Assembly: GCF_020889785.1 (NCBI RefSeq)
Contig: NZ_JACMYK010000004.1
Span: 113,699 to 177,698, forward strand
Source: Bradyrhizobium acaciae
GTDB lineage: Bacteria > Pseudomonadota > Alphaproteobacteria > Rhizobiales > Xanthobacteraceae
Direction of reading: 5' to 3'
Length of the DNA: 64,000 nt
Shown: in pieces, positions 38,887-48,318 of the stretch
Position numbering within the stretch: position 1 is the first letter of the stretch
Layout of the letters: each line of letters starts with the position of its first letter
Made by a program: the position numbers and the translations under genes
The notes under the pieces: model-generated
The model's input: only the letters and a program-made list of their open reading frames with translations
What the model was told of the DNA's origin: nothing
Database searches by the model: none

Positions 38887-39432
38887 CTAGCGGCGTTCTG
38901 CGCAGAACTTGGCAAGGGGCAAGGTTCGAAGCGCGCCCTGGAAGTTGATCAATGGATTGCCATGGCCAGCCCGAGCTGCGACGATTCGTCCGATAAAGAT
39001 CCTGTGTGTGCCAATGATCTTGTGCTCATACAAAATGCATTCCAGCGCGCAAAGTGCGTTGGACAATAGCGGCACGTCGACCACGCCCTGAGTCCAGGAA
39101 GCTGTGCCGAAGCGATGAACACCTTTCGCTCCCTCCTGACCGCCAAAACGCCGGGCAAGGTCCTCCTGGTCACTGTGGAGAAGATTGATTGCAAAACTGC
39201 CGCTATCGAGTATCGCGTCATGCGCTTCAGATTGGGCGTTGATGCCAACGAGCAAGCACGGCGGTTCCATGCAGATGGACGTCACAGAACTCACCGTTAG
39301 TCCACGTCGTCCGCCGGCCGTTCCGGTCGTCACGATGGCGACGCCGCTTGCCAGATGTCGCATAGCATGACGGAAATCTGCCGGCTGGATAGACGGCATG
39401 TTCCCAACCACAGGGGATGACCGGTGCGTCAT
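38887..39432 (-). CDS. Flavin reductase-like (HpaC-type) domain protein
   Basis: 181 aa. Family blocks: FRHAMRHLASGVAIVTTG near 20-38, GLTVSSVTSICMEPPCLLVGIN near 44-65, SGSFAINLL near 77 and LECILYEHKIIGTHRIFIGRI near 130. These enzymes reduce FMN or FAD with NAD(P)H and supply it to two-component monooxygenases such as the luciferase-type enzyme at 4185-5282. No monooxygenase is adjacent. The start may be ATG 39432 or ATG 39399. Confidence 0.85.
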   Translation of the reverse strand: MTHRSSPVVGNMPSIQPADFRHAMRHLASGVAIVTTGTAGGRRGLTVSSVTSICMEPPCLLVGINAQSEAHDAILDSGSFAINLLHSDQEDLARRFGGQEGAKGVHRFGTASWTQGVVDVPLLSNALCALECILYEHKIIGTHRIFIGRIVAARAGHGNPLINFQGALRTLPLAKFCAERR

Positions 39433-39615
39433 GACCTGCCTTTAGAGTTATACCTCACTCTGGTGCTCCGTTAGCTTGGGTAGGCTCGCGTTCATCTCGC
39501 GGCCGCAATTGGGCCCGCAGTCTCGGAAAACCGCGTGTCCAGAGGGCAAGGATGAGACCGAACATGACATTGATGTCCTCCGCGCGCGGACCAGAGTGCC
39601 GCCCAGGGTTAGCGC

Positions 39616-39798
39616 TCAATGTGCGCGTAAGAGCACACGCTTTTTTGCATCTAGAAGATGCACATCGAGCGTCGCGTGCAGAGAACCCCGCAGTTCGGGC
39701 GGGATCGAGCAATCCGTATCGATCAATTCACGAAATTTTCGAATGATGTGTTCTATCATTGCGATGGATCCGAGTGCTTCCAACTTCTGTGATGACAT
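39616..39798 (-). CDS. Small hypothetical protein, 60 aa
   Basis: ATG 39798 has AAAGGAG 11 bases upstream. The product (MSSQKLEALGSIAMIEHIIRK... ending LLDAKKRVLLRAH) is probably all-helical, with no signal or membrane segment. The next small gene ends 16 bp upstream on the same strand. Its style resembles the 81-aa protein at 1433-1678, but direct homology is not clear by eye. Function unknown. Confidence 0.5.
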   Translation of the reverse strand: MSSQKLEALGSIAMIEHIIRKFRELIDTDCSIPPELRGSLHATLDVHLLDAKKRVLLRAH

Positions 39799-39814
39799 TA
39801 TCTGACTATCTCCT

Positions 39815-39997
39815 TTAGAACGCAGCGCATGCCGCGGCTCTGTGTTTCGGCAACAGGCTCTGGAGCAGACCCTCGCCGATGAACAGGGATGGCTCTCGTA
39901 CCGCGTCTTGAATGGCGCTCGCAGGCGGCGCGTGCTCATCGAAATCTCGAAGAAATAGACGCCCATTCGCAACTGCTATTGCATAGCCGCTTCTCAT
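39815..39997 (-). CDS. Small hypothetical protein, 60 aa
   Basis: The start is set at ATG 39997 because GGGGAGG lies six bases upstream; the frame is open 10 codons earlier. The product MRSGYAIAVANGRLFLRDFDE... has an N-terminal beta-like segment and an alanine-rich tail. It lies 38 bp downstream of the trpD paralogue on the same strand and may be co-transcribed with it. Function unknown. Confidence 0.5.
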   Translation of the reverse strand: MRSGYAIAVANGRLFLRDFDEHAPPASAIQDAVREPSLFIGEGLLQSLLPKHRAAACAAF

Positions 39998-40035
39998 AAC
40001 TGGCCTCCCCGTCGAACCATCTTCCAAACCGCCTG

Positions 40036-41049
40036 TTAGGCGTTGGAAACTGCAATCAAGCGTTTCAGTCGAGCGGCAGCGGCGCCACCGTCAAGCGCGT
40101 GTTGTGCGAGTGCGACACCCTCCTGCAGCGTCTCGACGCGGCCGGCCACGATCAATGCCGCCGCCGCATTCAAAAGTGCAGCGTCGCGAAATCGACCTGG
40201 AACGCCGTCGAGCACGTTTTGCAAGGCGACCGCATTGGCCTTGATGTCGCCGCTCTCGAGCGTCTCCTCGTCGCTACGGGCAAGCCCGGCTTGTTCTGGT
40301 GTTACTTCGAAGGTGCGCACCGTGCCGGCCTCAAGCGCTGCAACAAAGGTCGGCCCCGTGAGGGTAACCTCGCCCAGCCCGTTATAGCCATGAACCACCC
40401 ACACCGATTCGCAGCCGAGGTTCTTCAACACGTAAGCCAGAGGCTGGACCCATTCGCGAGCGAATATTCCAACGATCTGCCGCTTGACCCTGGCCGGATT
40501 GGACAGTGGCGCGATGAGGTTAAGGATGGTGTGGGTCCCAAGTGCCGTCCGGATTTGGCCAACGCGCTGCATCGCAGGATAATGAGCTGACGCGAATGAG
40601 AAACCGATTCCGGCTTCGTGCACACAGCGCGCAACGGCCTCAGGCTTGAGGTCGACGTTGACGCCGAGATGCGCCAATAGGTCTGCAGTGTTTGCACCTG
40701 AATATCTATCGCTGTTGGCATGCCTGGCAACAGCAACGTCGGTTCCGGCCACGATAAAAGAGGCGCACGTCATCACGTTGGCCGAGTGTGGGGCGGTATC
40801 GCTCGTACTAGCGATACCGATGGGATCGCATGCCACCTCGACCCGCGGCATTCGCTCGCGTACCGCGGAGACCGCACCGGTGACTTCGTCGATCGTTTCG
40901 CCCCTGACTCGCAAACCCATCAACAAGCCGCCGATCTGCGACGGAGTCGCATGACCCGACATCAGGCCGTCGAATGCTGACGCAGCTTCGTCACGAGTCA
41001 GAGTGGCGCCGGTGGCAACTTTACCGATAATTGATTTCAGCGCTTCCAT
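40036..41049 (-). CDS. Anthranilate phosphoribosyltransferase paralogue with altered PRPP site
   Basis: 337 aa from ATG 41049 ([17 protein letters not shown]), the usual TrpD length and fold: N-terminal helical domain with [27 protein letters not shown], then the large domain with [21 protein letters not shown]. The glycine-rich PRPP loop, GTGGD in true TrpD, reads IASTSD; KHGNR reads RHANS and the following Ser-Ser/GSAD region reads YSGANTAD. The scaffold is well conserved elsewhere, so the change is focused on the active site. It may be inactive as TrpD or act on another substrate. A 32-bp MerR-type box lies 163 bp upstream. Confidence 0.88.
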   Translation of the reverse strand: MEALKSIIGKVATGATLTRDEAASAFDGLMSGHATPSQIGGLLMGLRVRGETIDEVTGAVSAVRERMPRVEVACDPIGIASTSDTAPHSANVMTCASFIVAGTDVAVARHANSDRYSGANTADLLAHLGVNVDLKPEAVARCVHEAGIGFSFASAHYPAMQRVGQIRTALGTHTILNLIAPLSNPARVKRQIVGIFAREWVQPLAYVLKNLGCESVWVVHGYNGLGEVTLTGPTFVAALEAGTVRTFEVTPEQAGLARSDEETLESGDIKANAVALQNVLDGVPGRFRDAALLNAAAALIVAGRVETLQEGVALAQHALDGGAAAARLKRLIAVSNA

Positions 41050-41211
41050 CGACTTTACGCATTCTTTGTCTGAATCTGAAGCGACCCGCTTCAACGGAGG
41101 CTTTTGTTGAAGAGACTTGGCACCGGCTGTCTTGATGAAGCCGGCCCATCGGCGGCACGGCCTAAATCGACGTTTGAGTGATCGGTTGGGTTGGGCACCG
41201 CCATTTCGGCA

Positions 41212-41243
41212 AGGCTACAACCTGACGCTACGTGAGGGTCAAG
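41212..41243 (-). promoter_or_regulatory. Putative NolA box 5, upstream of trpD paralogue
   Basis: Minus strand: CTTGACC, CTCACGTAGCGTCAGGTTG (19 bp), TAGCCT. The -35 (TTGACC) is closest to consensus of the six. It points to the trpD paralogue with a leader of about 155 nt. Confidence 0.6.
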
Positions 41244-41602
41244 CTCTCCATGTCGTGATGCGGTCAAGAGATCGCCGACCGATGGGGGCAGTGCAGTTGC
41301 CGCGCCAGCAAAGATGGCGTGGTCTACTGCCGCTCATGTGCTTTAGCGGCGGCTTCTTGATCACGATCATTCAGCCGAGGCGACGGAAACTTGGAAAATC
41401 GTCCGGCTTGTCGGCACCGCTGTCCTGTCGGTAAAGTCGCCTCTCACGTGTTTTGGGCGGAGCAGTGCTGATCTGCTTCTGCAGACCATCCCGCAGAGTG
41501 CAAATCAAGGTGCATTAGGCGAAACCGGAAGCCATCACACCGCAACGGAGAGCTCCGGGTCTGCTTGCGTCAGGGTCTAAGTGGTCGGTGCTCGGTCCTG
41601 CC
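41244..41602. other. Intergenic, nothing recognised
   Basis: About 360 bp between box 5 and the carboxyltransferase gene; no gene or terminator recognised. Confidence 0.4.
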
Positions 41603-43210
41603 TTACAGTCGGAACACGCCGTACTGCGGCGCGTCGATCGGTGCGTTGAGTGAAGCACTCAACGCGATTGCAAGGGCGGTCCTGGTATCGACAGGATCAA
41701 GAATGCCATCGTCCCAGAGTTCGGACGTTGCATAATAGGCGCTTGATCGTTCGCGATATTCTTCAAGAACCGGTTCGCGAATGCCTGCCAGTTCCTGCTC
41801 AGAGAGGCGCCCTCCGGTGCGGGCCAATTGTCTCGCCTTGACGTGGGTGAGAACGCCGGCGGCCTGTTCGGCACCCATCGCAGAGATCTGAGAGTTCGGC
41901 CAGCTGAACACAAATCGAGGATCAAACGCGCGTCCTGACATGGCGTAAGTTCCTGCGCCATGAGAGCTGTTGCAAATAATAGTAAACTTCGGGACAGACG
42001 CGCTGGACACAGCCATGATCAGCTTGGCACCGTCCTTGGTGATCCCACGGCGTTCATATTCGCGACCAACCATAAAGCCTGTGACGTTCTGCAGGAAGAG
42101 CAGGGGCGTCCGGTTCTTGTCGCATATTTGAATGAAATGGGCGCCCTTTAGCGCACTGTCGCCGAACAGAACGCCATTATTGGCAACGATCCCGACTTGA
42201 TATCCGTAGAGTCGGGCAAAGCCGCACACGAGTGATGTTGCATAATGCGGCTGGTACTCATCAAATCGACTGCCATCGACGAGACGGGCGATAATCTCCC
42301 GCATGTCGAACTGCCCTCGTGCGTCCTTTGGAATGATGCCGTAGAGTTCAGATGCATCATAGACCGGCGGCTCGGGGGCTACACGATTGATGCAGGATTT
42401 CGCCGGTCGGTGAAAGCGCGCGACAATGTTGCGCGCTATCGCGATTGCGTGGATCTCAGAAGTTGCGAAATAGTCGCCGGTGCCCGAAACGCTGGTGTGC
42501 ATCAGGGCACCGCCAAGCTCTTCGGCGGAGACTTGTTCGCCAGTGGCAGCCTTCACGACCGGAGGGCCGCCTAGGAAAATTGCTCCCGTGCCTTCGACCA
42601 CAATGTTGTACTCGCTAAGCGCCGGGACATAGGCCCCTGCCGCGGTGCAGTGGCCCATGACGATGGCGACCTGCGGTACTCCCATCTTCGAGAGTATCGA
42701 CTGATTGCGTAGAATTCGACCCGCATGGTATCGATCAGCAAAGAATTCCGCCTGCAAAGGCAGAAAACCACCGGCGCAGTCGCATAGATGAACCACCGGC
42801 AGACGGTTTTCGATGGCTATGTCCAAGGCCCGCACGATCTTCTTGACCGAGAGTGGATACCATGCGCCGCTCTTCACGCTGGAATCGTCAGCGTGAATAA
42901 TTACTTCTCGCCCCGCAACGATGCCTATGCCGACCACCTGCGCGGCGCCCGGGACCTCTCCATTGTAGGCCTTGTTGGCGGCTAGCGTAGAAAGCTCCAG
43001 GAAAGGAGTTTCCGGATCCAGCAAAGCTGCGATGCGGTTGCGAACAAACAGCTTGTTCTGCCGACGCAGCCGCTCGAAGTCTTTCTCAGGTCTTTCGAAC
43101 CGGGCCGAGCGTTGGCGCACCTTCAATTCGGCAGCCAATTGTCTGTTGTGGAGGTCGTTGCGACGAAATTCCTGAGAATCGACATCTGCCGCAGAACCGA
43201 TCCGCTGCAT
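41603..43210 (-). CDS. Acyl-CoA carboxylase, carboxyltransferase (beta) subunit
   Basis: 535 aa, methylcrotonyl-CoA carboxylase beta type in length and sequence. Blocks: ARFERPEKDFERLRRQNKLFVRNRIAALLDP near 35-68, GVPQVAIVMGHCTAAGAYVPALSEYN near 160-185 (acyl-CoA oxyanion region), AIFLGGPPVVKAATGEQVSAEELGGALMHTSVSG near 195-230 and FLQNVTGFMVGREYERRGI near 365. The start ATG follows the BCCP stop after a single base. The enzyme transfers carboxyl from biotin to an acyl-CoA; the acyl group is not certain. Confidence 0.92.
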   Translation of the reverse strand: MQRIGSAADVDSQEFRRNDLHNRQLAAELKVRQRSARFERPEKDFERLRRQNKLFVRNRIAALLDPETPFLELSTLAANKAYNGEVPGAAQVVGIGIVAGREVIIHADDSSVKSGAWYPLSVKKIVRALDIAIENRLPVVHLCDCAGGFLPLQAEFFADRYHAGRILRNQSILSKMGVPQVAIVMGHCTAAGAYVPALSEYNIVVEGTGAIFLGGPPVVKAATGEQVSAEELGGALMHTSVSGTGDYFATSEIHAIAIARNIVARFHRPAKSCINRVAPEPPVYDASELYGIIPKDARGQFDMREIIARLVDGSRFDEYQPHYATSLVCGFARLYGYQVGIVANNGVLFGDSALKGAHFIQICDKNRTPLLFLQNVTGFMVGREYERRGITKDGAKLIMAVSSASVPKFTIICNSSHGAGTYAMSGRAFDPRFVFSWPNSQISAMGAEQAAGVLTHVKARQLARTGGRLSEQELAGIREPVLEEYRERSSAYYATSELWDDGILDPVDTRTALAIALSASLNAPIDAPQYGVFRL

Positions 43211-43211
43211 T

Positions 43212-43715
43212 TCAGAACCCTTCTTTAGACAGCGTTACGAGTGCGGCGTCGTGCTCGAAGTTCTCATTTTCCTTGACGTGAATCCGCTCGACGATGCCGT
43301 CCTGGGGTGATCTTATGATCGTTTCCAGCTTCATACTTTCAATCATCATTAGCGCCGTCCCCGCCGAGACTGAGTCACCAGGCGACACTGCTATCGCGAC
43401 AACCATCCCGGGCATTGGCGCCCGGGCTACGAGGGGACAAGCCCCGTTATTCCCAGCCGCGTGGCTCCGTAGCGGATCGATGTAGCGCAAAGTGCGCGTT
43501 GTGCCGCGGATATGAAGGTGGATGAGCTCCCCCTCGATCACGAACCTGACGGGTTCGCTCTGCCCGGCAATGGTCAGGATACCGCTGCTCTCGCTGCGCT
43601 GGGTGAATGCGACGGGGGCAATCACCTCGTCTCGCAAATGCAGGCGGTAGCCATGCCGGCTGGCCGAAAGCCATAATGTATGATCTACGCCGTCAACCTC
43701 GAACGAGTGATACAC
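43212..43715 (-). CDS. Biotin carboxyl carrier protein
   Basis: 167 aa from GTG 43715, with GGAG eight bases upstream and one base after the biotin carboxylase stop. The C-terminal biotinyl domain has the site IESMKLE (the biotinylated Lys follows Met, with Leu in place of the usual Met) and the folding motif PGMVVAIAVSPGDSVSAG. The N-terminal half (EVDGVDHTLWLSASRHGYRLHL) is a beta-rich BT-like linker domain normally part of the alpha subunit in MCC/PCC enzymes, so the alpha chain is split here. Confidence 0.9.
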   Translation of the reverse strand: MYHSFEVDGVDHTLWLSASRHGYRLHLRDEVIAPVAFTQRSESSGILTIAGQSEPVRFVIEGELIHLHIRGTTRTLRYIDPLRSHAAGNNGACPLVARAPMPGMVVAIAVSPGDSVSAGTALMMIESMKLETIIRSPQDGIVERIHVKENENFEHDAALVTLSKEGF

Positions 43716-43716
43716 T

Positions 43717-45186
43717 TCAGTTTCTCCAATTGCCGAGCGCTGAGTGGAGCTCTGGCACGGCATCTGCCGAGTCGCGGACCGGCCTCGTCAGGAGAGCGGC
43801 GGATGCTAGGAACGCAGACATTCCGGCAGCAAAATTGCCCGCTGCGAGATGCGGGTTTTGTTCAAGGTATCCGACATGGAAGTGACCGCCGAGAAATGCC
43901 TCGTCGGAAACGATCCGGGCGAGCAAGTCCGCATTGGTCTCGCACCCGAGTAAAACCAATTCGCGAACTGCACGATGGGCTCTCAGAGCAGATTCCATGC
44001 GGCTTGGTGAATGCACGATGATCTTGGCGAGCATCGGATCGAACGCCGGCGTGATGTGCTGGCCTTGCATGATGCCGCTGTCGATCCGTACGTCATTGGG
44101 ATACTCAAGTAGAAGTACTTTTCCGGTAGTCGGAACGTACCCGCGTTCAGGAGCCTCCGCGTATAGCCGGAGCTCGATTGCATGGCCGTTCGAAACGATA
44201 TCGGATTGGGAGAATGCAAGTTCGCGGCCCGCTGCCGCATAGATCTGTTCCGCCACCAGATCGAGGCCAGTAATCATCTCGGTGACCGGATGCTCGACCT
44301 GAAGTCGTGTATTCATTTCGAGGAAGTAAAAATCGTCTCCGCTGACGATGAATTCGACGGTTCCTGCATTCCGGTAGTTCGCTGCACGAGCGATGCGAAT
44401 AGCCGTATCGCAAATTCGAGCCCGCACTTCTTGGGATAGCGCAGGCGAGGGCGCTTCCTCGATAATTTTCTGGAATCGGCGCTGTACGGAACACTCGCGC
44501 TCGAACAGATGCACAAGGTTCCCTAAGCAATCACCGAGCACCTGTACTTCGATGTGTCGCGGGTATTCGAGATATCGTTCGGCATAGAGGCGGGCATCTC
44601 CAAAGTAACGGCCCGCCTCACTGCGCGCCTGCTCGATGGCTGCCTCCAAGGTATTAAGGTCGCGTACAATCCGCATGCCTTTACCGCCGCCACCAGCCGA
44701 TGGCTTCACGAGCAGAGGAGCTCCCATGGCCTGTGCTCTGGAGGCAAACGTCGCCGGATCATCTTCTTCGGTGACGCAGATCGCGACCGGAAAGCCGTTG
44801 GACTGAACGAAATTGCGTGCGCGGATCTTGTCCCCCATCAGTTCAATAGTGTCAGGAAGAGGACCGATGAACGCAATGCCGGCGTCTGTCACCGCTCGGG
44901 CGAACTCCGCATTCTCGGAAAGCAGCCCATAACCGGGATGCAGCGCGCCGGCGCGCGCCTGGTCGGCGGCCGCGATGATCTGCCCAGTATCGAGATAACT
45001 TGCGATCGGTGTGCTGCCGGTGATCTGAATGGCCAGGTCGGCCATGGAGACGGCCGGCGTTCTCGCGTCTATTTCGTGGTAAGCAATTGCAGAACGGAGT
45101 CCAAGTTTACGTAGCGTTTTGATGATGCGAGCGGCTATCTCGCCCCTGTTGGCGATCAGTACGGTATCGAAGGGCAATTGTTGCAT
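43717..45186 (-). CDS. Acyl-CoA carboxylase, biotin carboxylase subunit
   Basis: 489 aa from ATG 45186 (MQQLPFDTVLIANRGEIAARI). ATP-grasp biotin carboxylase motifs: LHPGYGLLSENAEFARA near 76, LVKPSAGGGGKGMRIV near 150, FLEMNTRLQVEHPVTEMI near 280-297 and AKIIVHSPSR near 400. It carboxylates biotin on the adjacent BCCP using bicarbonate and ATP. The three genes are spaced by one base each, a tight operon. A complete extra carboxylase in a symbiosis island suggests a dedicated pathway rather than housekeeping. Confidence 0.93.
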   Translation of the reverse strand: MQQLPFDTVLIANRGEIAARIIKTLRKLGLRSAIAYHEIDARTPAVSMADLAIQITGSTPIASYLDTGQIIAAADQARAGALHPGYGLLSENAEFARAVTDAGIAFIGPLPDTIELMGDKIRARNFVQSNGFPVAICVTEEDDPATFASRAQAMGAPLLVKPSAGGGGKGMRIVRDLNTLEAAIEQARSEAGRYFGDARLYAERYLEYPRHIEVQVLGDCLGNLVHLFERECSVQRRFQKIIEEAPSPALSQEVRARICDTAIRIARAANYRNAGTVEFIVSGDDFYFLEMNTRLQVEHPVTEMITGLDLVAEQIYAAAGRELAFSQSDIVSNGHAIELRLYAEAPERGYVPTTGKVLLLEYPNDVRIDSGIMQGQHITPAFDPMLAKIIVHSPSRMESALRAHRAVRELVLLGCETNADLLARIVSDEAFLGGHFHVGYLEQNPHLAAGNFAAGMSAFLASAALLTRPVRDSADAVPELHSALGNWRN

Positions 45187-45327
45187 TGGCCTATCCAAAT
45201 AAGCATTGAGGGACCAAAACGCCGTGAGTGGCCGGGCTCGCTCCCTCCAGCCAACGTCGCGTGAAAGTCCTGCATGCTAGGTGGGCTATCTCGAAACGTG
45301 AGGCGGGCGAACAGGCCATCTGATCCT

Positions 45328-45624
45328 CTACTTCGAGCCGCCGCCGTTCTTGCCCGTATCTCGTGAGGAGATCACGTAACGGCATTGCTGGCTGAGGCTG
45401 GCGTGCTTGGATCTGAGGCAGGCAAGGATAGCGATGTGGCTCGGTATGTGATTGCTGCAAAGGCGGAACACGTCCTCCATACACGCCTGTCTCTCCTCGG
45501 GAGTTGGAGCTTGATCTCGCGCGCGCACCTGACAGGGGATTAAAGCAGTCACTGCGGCAGCTACAGCGATGGCGCGGCAAGATTTGAGGAGCGAAGCCGA
45601 ACCGGTCCCTTGGTTTTGAGTCAT
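45328..45624 (-). CDS. Small secreted Cys-containing protein, 98 aa
   Basis: ATG 45624 (MTQNQGTGSASLLKSCRAIAVAAAVTALIPCQVRA) is chosen over the longer frame because AGGA lies about seven bases upstream and a signal peptide follows directly. The mature part has TPEERQACMEDVFRLCSNHIPSHIAILACLRSKHASLSQQCRYV, i.e. four regularly spaced cysteines. This matches a conserved Bradyrhizobium family of short exported proteins of unknown function. The exact role is unknown. Confidence 0.7.
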   Translation of the reverse strand: MTQNQGTGSASLLKSCRAIAVAAAVTALIPCQVRARDQAPTPEERQACMEDVFRLCSNHIPSHIAILACLRSKHASLSQQCRYVISSRDTGKNGGGSK

Positions 45625-46241
45625 GTCATTCCTTAAGGTTGGTAGGTCTGCGATGTCTTGAGCGAAGCGCAAAATGGCCTGTCCGTCGGCCAATAGACGT
45701 ATAGCGCCAAGGGCAGCCTGGAGCCCGTTTCGCCGATCCGGTGTGCCTGGATGTCCTGAAGTATTCGCGTGGCACGTCTTGAGGTGCTTGAGCGCTGCCC
45801 ACCTCACGGCCGATAGTTGCCGTTACGGCCGGCGCGATGCGGAATCGAACAAGACCTGCGGCCCGGAGCCGGGGTTATCGAGGCAGCGAGATGAGCAAAA
45901 GCCAGGTGCGCTCAAACTATAGCTGATGACACAATTGATCCTGCGTAATGAACCCCGATGAGGCGCCTCCAGGTCATGTTCAGTGTAGCCGGCCTGCGAT
46001 CCACATTAATGTGGAGACGGCGATTGGGATGAGAGCGCCTTCTGTAGAAATATCGATGGGCTCGATCTCTCTCGCTGCTGGCCGAGCTAGCCTCGGGTAA
46101 CGTGCAAGCAGGCACGTATCTGCGGAAGCGTATGATCCCGAGCGCCTCTCGCCAGCTGCGCTTAGATGTTTGACACATTCGCTATTCTCATTGCCTGCAG
46201 GTAGCGTCTGGATTGTCGGGGTCGGTCCCGAGCTGTCCAGG
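45625..46241. other. Gene-poor stretch downstream of box 6
   Basis: A minus-strand frame at 45912-46178 has no supporting features. If box 6 is active its transcript would run through here toward the secreted Cys-containing protein at 45328-45624. Confidence 0.35.
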
Positions 46242-46273
46242 ATCGTACAATCTGACGCTGCGTGCGATTCAAG
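46242..46273 (-). promoter_or_regulatory. Putative NolA box 6
   Basis: Minus strand: CTTGAAT, CGCACGCAGCGTCAGATTG (19 bp), TACGAT. The nearest supported gene in its direction is the secreted Cys-containing protein, about 620 bp away. Confidence 0.55.
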
Positions 46274-46406
46274 TCCCTTCCTGGATCAAATCGACCGAGT
46301 ATCTTCTTACGGTGGCAAATGGCGCTTTGGCGGCCGCCCGCCCTTAGGTGATTATACGGAGCGCCGCTGTCGCATTTCTTTGATTTCCAAATTGCATGCT
46401 CACGGC

Positions 46407-46613
46407 ATGGATCCGAAAAGTAAACTCTATCAGCCCGACCACTGGCGAAGCCGTGCGGAAGCAACGCGAAAAAAGGCGGAAGGACTCGCTTACGGTAAAC
46501 TAAGAGACAGGCTTCTTAACGTTGCGATCGAGTACGACAAGCTGGCTCGGCGTGCCCAAGAGTGGCAGACGCGTAGAAGGGAGGACGAAACATGGCCCGA
46601 GCGAGAGCTGTAG
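46407..46613 (+). CDS. Small conserved hypothetical protein, 68 aa
   Basis: The start at ATG 46407 is chosen because the conserved-looking part begins MDPKSKLYQPDHWRSRAEATRKKAEGL. The product is highly charged and helical, with a YGKLRDRLLNVAIEYDKLARRAQEW block typical of a widespread short rhizobial family (DHW..RAEEAR..A......A...ml.iA..Y..LA..A). Function unknown. It lies alone on the plus strand. Confidence 0.65.
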   Translation: MDPKSKLYQPDHWRSRAEATRKKAEGLAYGKLRDRLLNVAIEYDKLARRAQEWQTRRREDETWPEREL

Positions 46614-48318
46614 GGCTTTGCTGGGCTTCGAGAAGCTGCGCCTCAGCTGGACGGCCGCAGCGCCAATCGCGGAGCAAATGTCACTCGGCAGTCGGCGCAT
46701 CCAAGCAAGTAGCGCTAAATTTCGCGCTTTGGTCCACGATAGGCCTTTTGGCTTCGAGGCACATTGAGTGGCCTCGAAGCTGGTTCGGCATGGTATGCCG
46801 GATGCGTCTTCCTGCCTCAGTTGCGGATTCATATCCCGCTACCCAAGCCGGGGCGCAGGGCTGGCCCGTGAAGGAAGTTTCCGCTGCCCACTCACGCGGG
46901 CATATTCCTGCCCTGCAATCGGACCGCCGAGGCCAGGAAGTGCGTGGGCGTGCCACCCGACGCAGCTTCCTTGTTTCTCTGCGAGCTCTTTTGGCTCATA
47001 AAGCCGCTGCAACGATCCAGTAAATGCTGGCCCAGAGCAGCGCACCCAAGAGGAGTGCGGCCAGCGGCCATACATTCCATTGCCGTTGCGGCTGCGAACA
47101 ACGGCAATCGGCACCGTAATGCCTGACAGTTGGGTCCTTTGGTGCGCGCCAGTGAGTCATTGGCCACGTGCCGCACTGGTCCGCGGGGGACGGCTGATTT
47201 CCGGATGCATCGTATCGTTCATAAGTTCGCAGTCTTCCTTCATGGCTCGGGTTGTCAGATTCTTGTTTGCAGCGCGATCAATGGGCGGTTAGAGGAGGTG
47301 CTCCCAAAGCTGAGGGGCGCTGGGCAGCGTATCGCGCAGAACAAAACAAATAGCCAGATGAGTGACGCCTAGACTCCGGCAGTAATCAGCATGCCACGAG
47401 CGGACAGGTGCCGGCGCAGCCTTGATGCGAACGAAGCCACACGAGCTCGCTGCCGTTGGTCGGAGTTGCAACCTAGGTGTCCGGAAGGCGACATCGGCAT
47501 CGAAAGGCAAGAGCTCGTTAGCGACATTCGACAAAATAGGGGGTGGGGAGTTTGCATGGTAGGACGCGGCAAAGGGGCAGCCGGCGCTAGCGCGATTGCA
47601 GTGCCTCAAGATAGATTAATCAGCTTCTCTGACCACTAGCTTACGAGATCTCATCAGCCCATGGATGCTATCGGTATGTGGACACGGTATGCTGTCACAA
47701 CGCGAGCTCGTTTCGATTTTGCTTCCGTACGAATCAATTACGGTCACATAGATGACGCATTGGCACTGTTTCAGAGCCGGCGAGCAGAAAGCAACGAGTG
47801 ATCGCAGTGCAGTTGATGAGGCCGCAATCATCGCGCTCGCGAAGCATTGAACGAGGATAGGCGAAATATGTTTTGGTATTGCGAGCGATAATGGAATGTA
47901 GATGTCGGGCCATTTCGGAGTGCATACCAAGCATGGTGGTCGATCCGGCGGCGATGAGGTTGTCGCCCTCGACGCGTCTGTAGGACTAAGCGCATCTCCG
48001 CGAGACCTCGACGCGGCGCACGCAACGAACCATTGTGCGTCAACCGCGAAAGCTCAAGGCAACATCGTATGCTGATGCGCACGTTGTTCGGCGGTGTACG
48101 CTGCGGTCAATGAGCAGGCGCTGCGCGTGGGCCTCGTGCGATGATCGAGATATAGGCTCCCCATACCGCCGAGCCTCCCCGAGTGGCAATTCTCGACCCA
48201 TGCGCGGTCATCATCGATTGCAGCTTGCACGGTTTGCATTCGGGCAATAAAGGCCCCGCAAGGACTGCCAAGCGCCCTGGGCAGGGCGTCGGTGTCCAAA
48301 AAGACAGGAGAACAAGTG
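46614..48318. other. Gene-poor 1.7-kb stretch
   Basis: Only short overlapping frames on both strands; no domain, repeat or IS end recognised. Confidence 0.4.
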
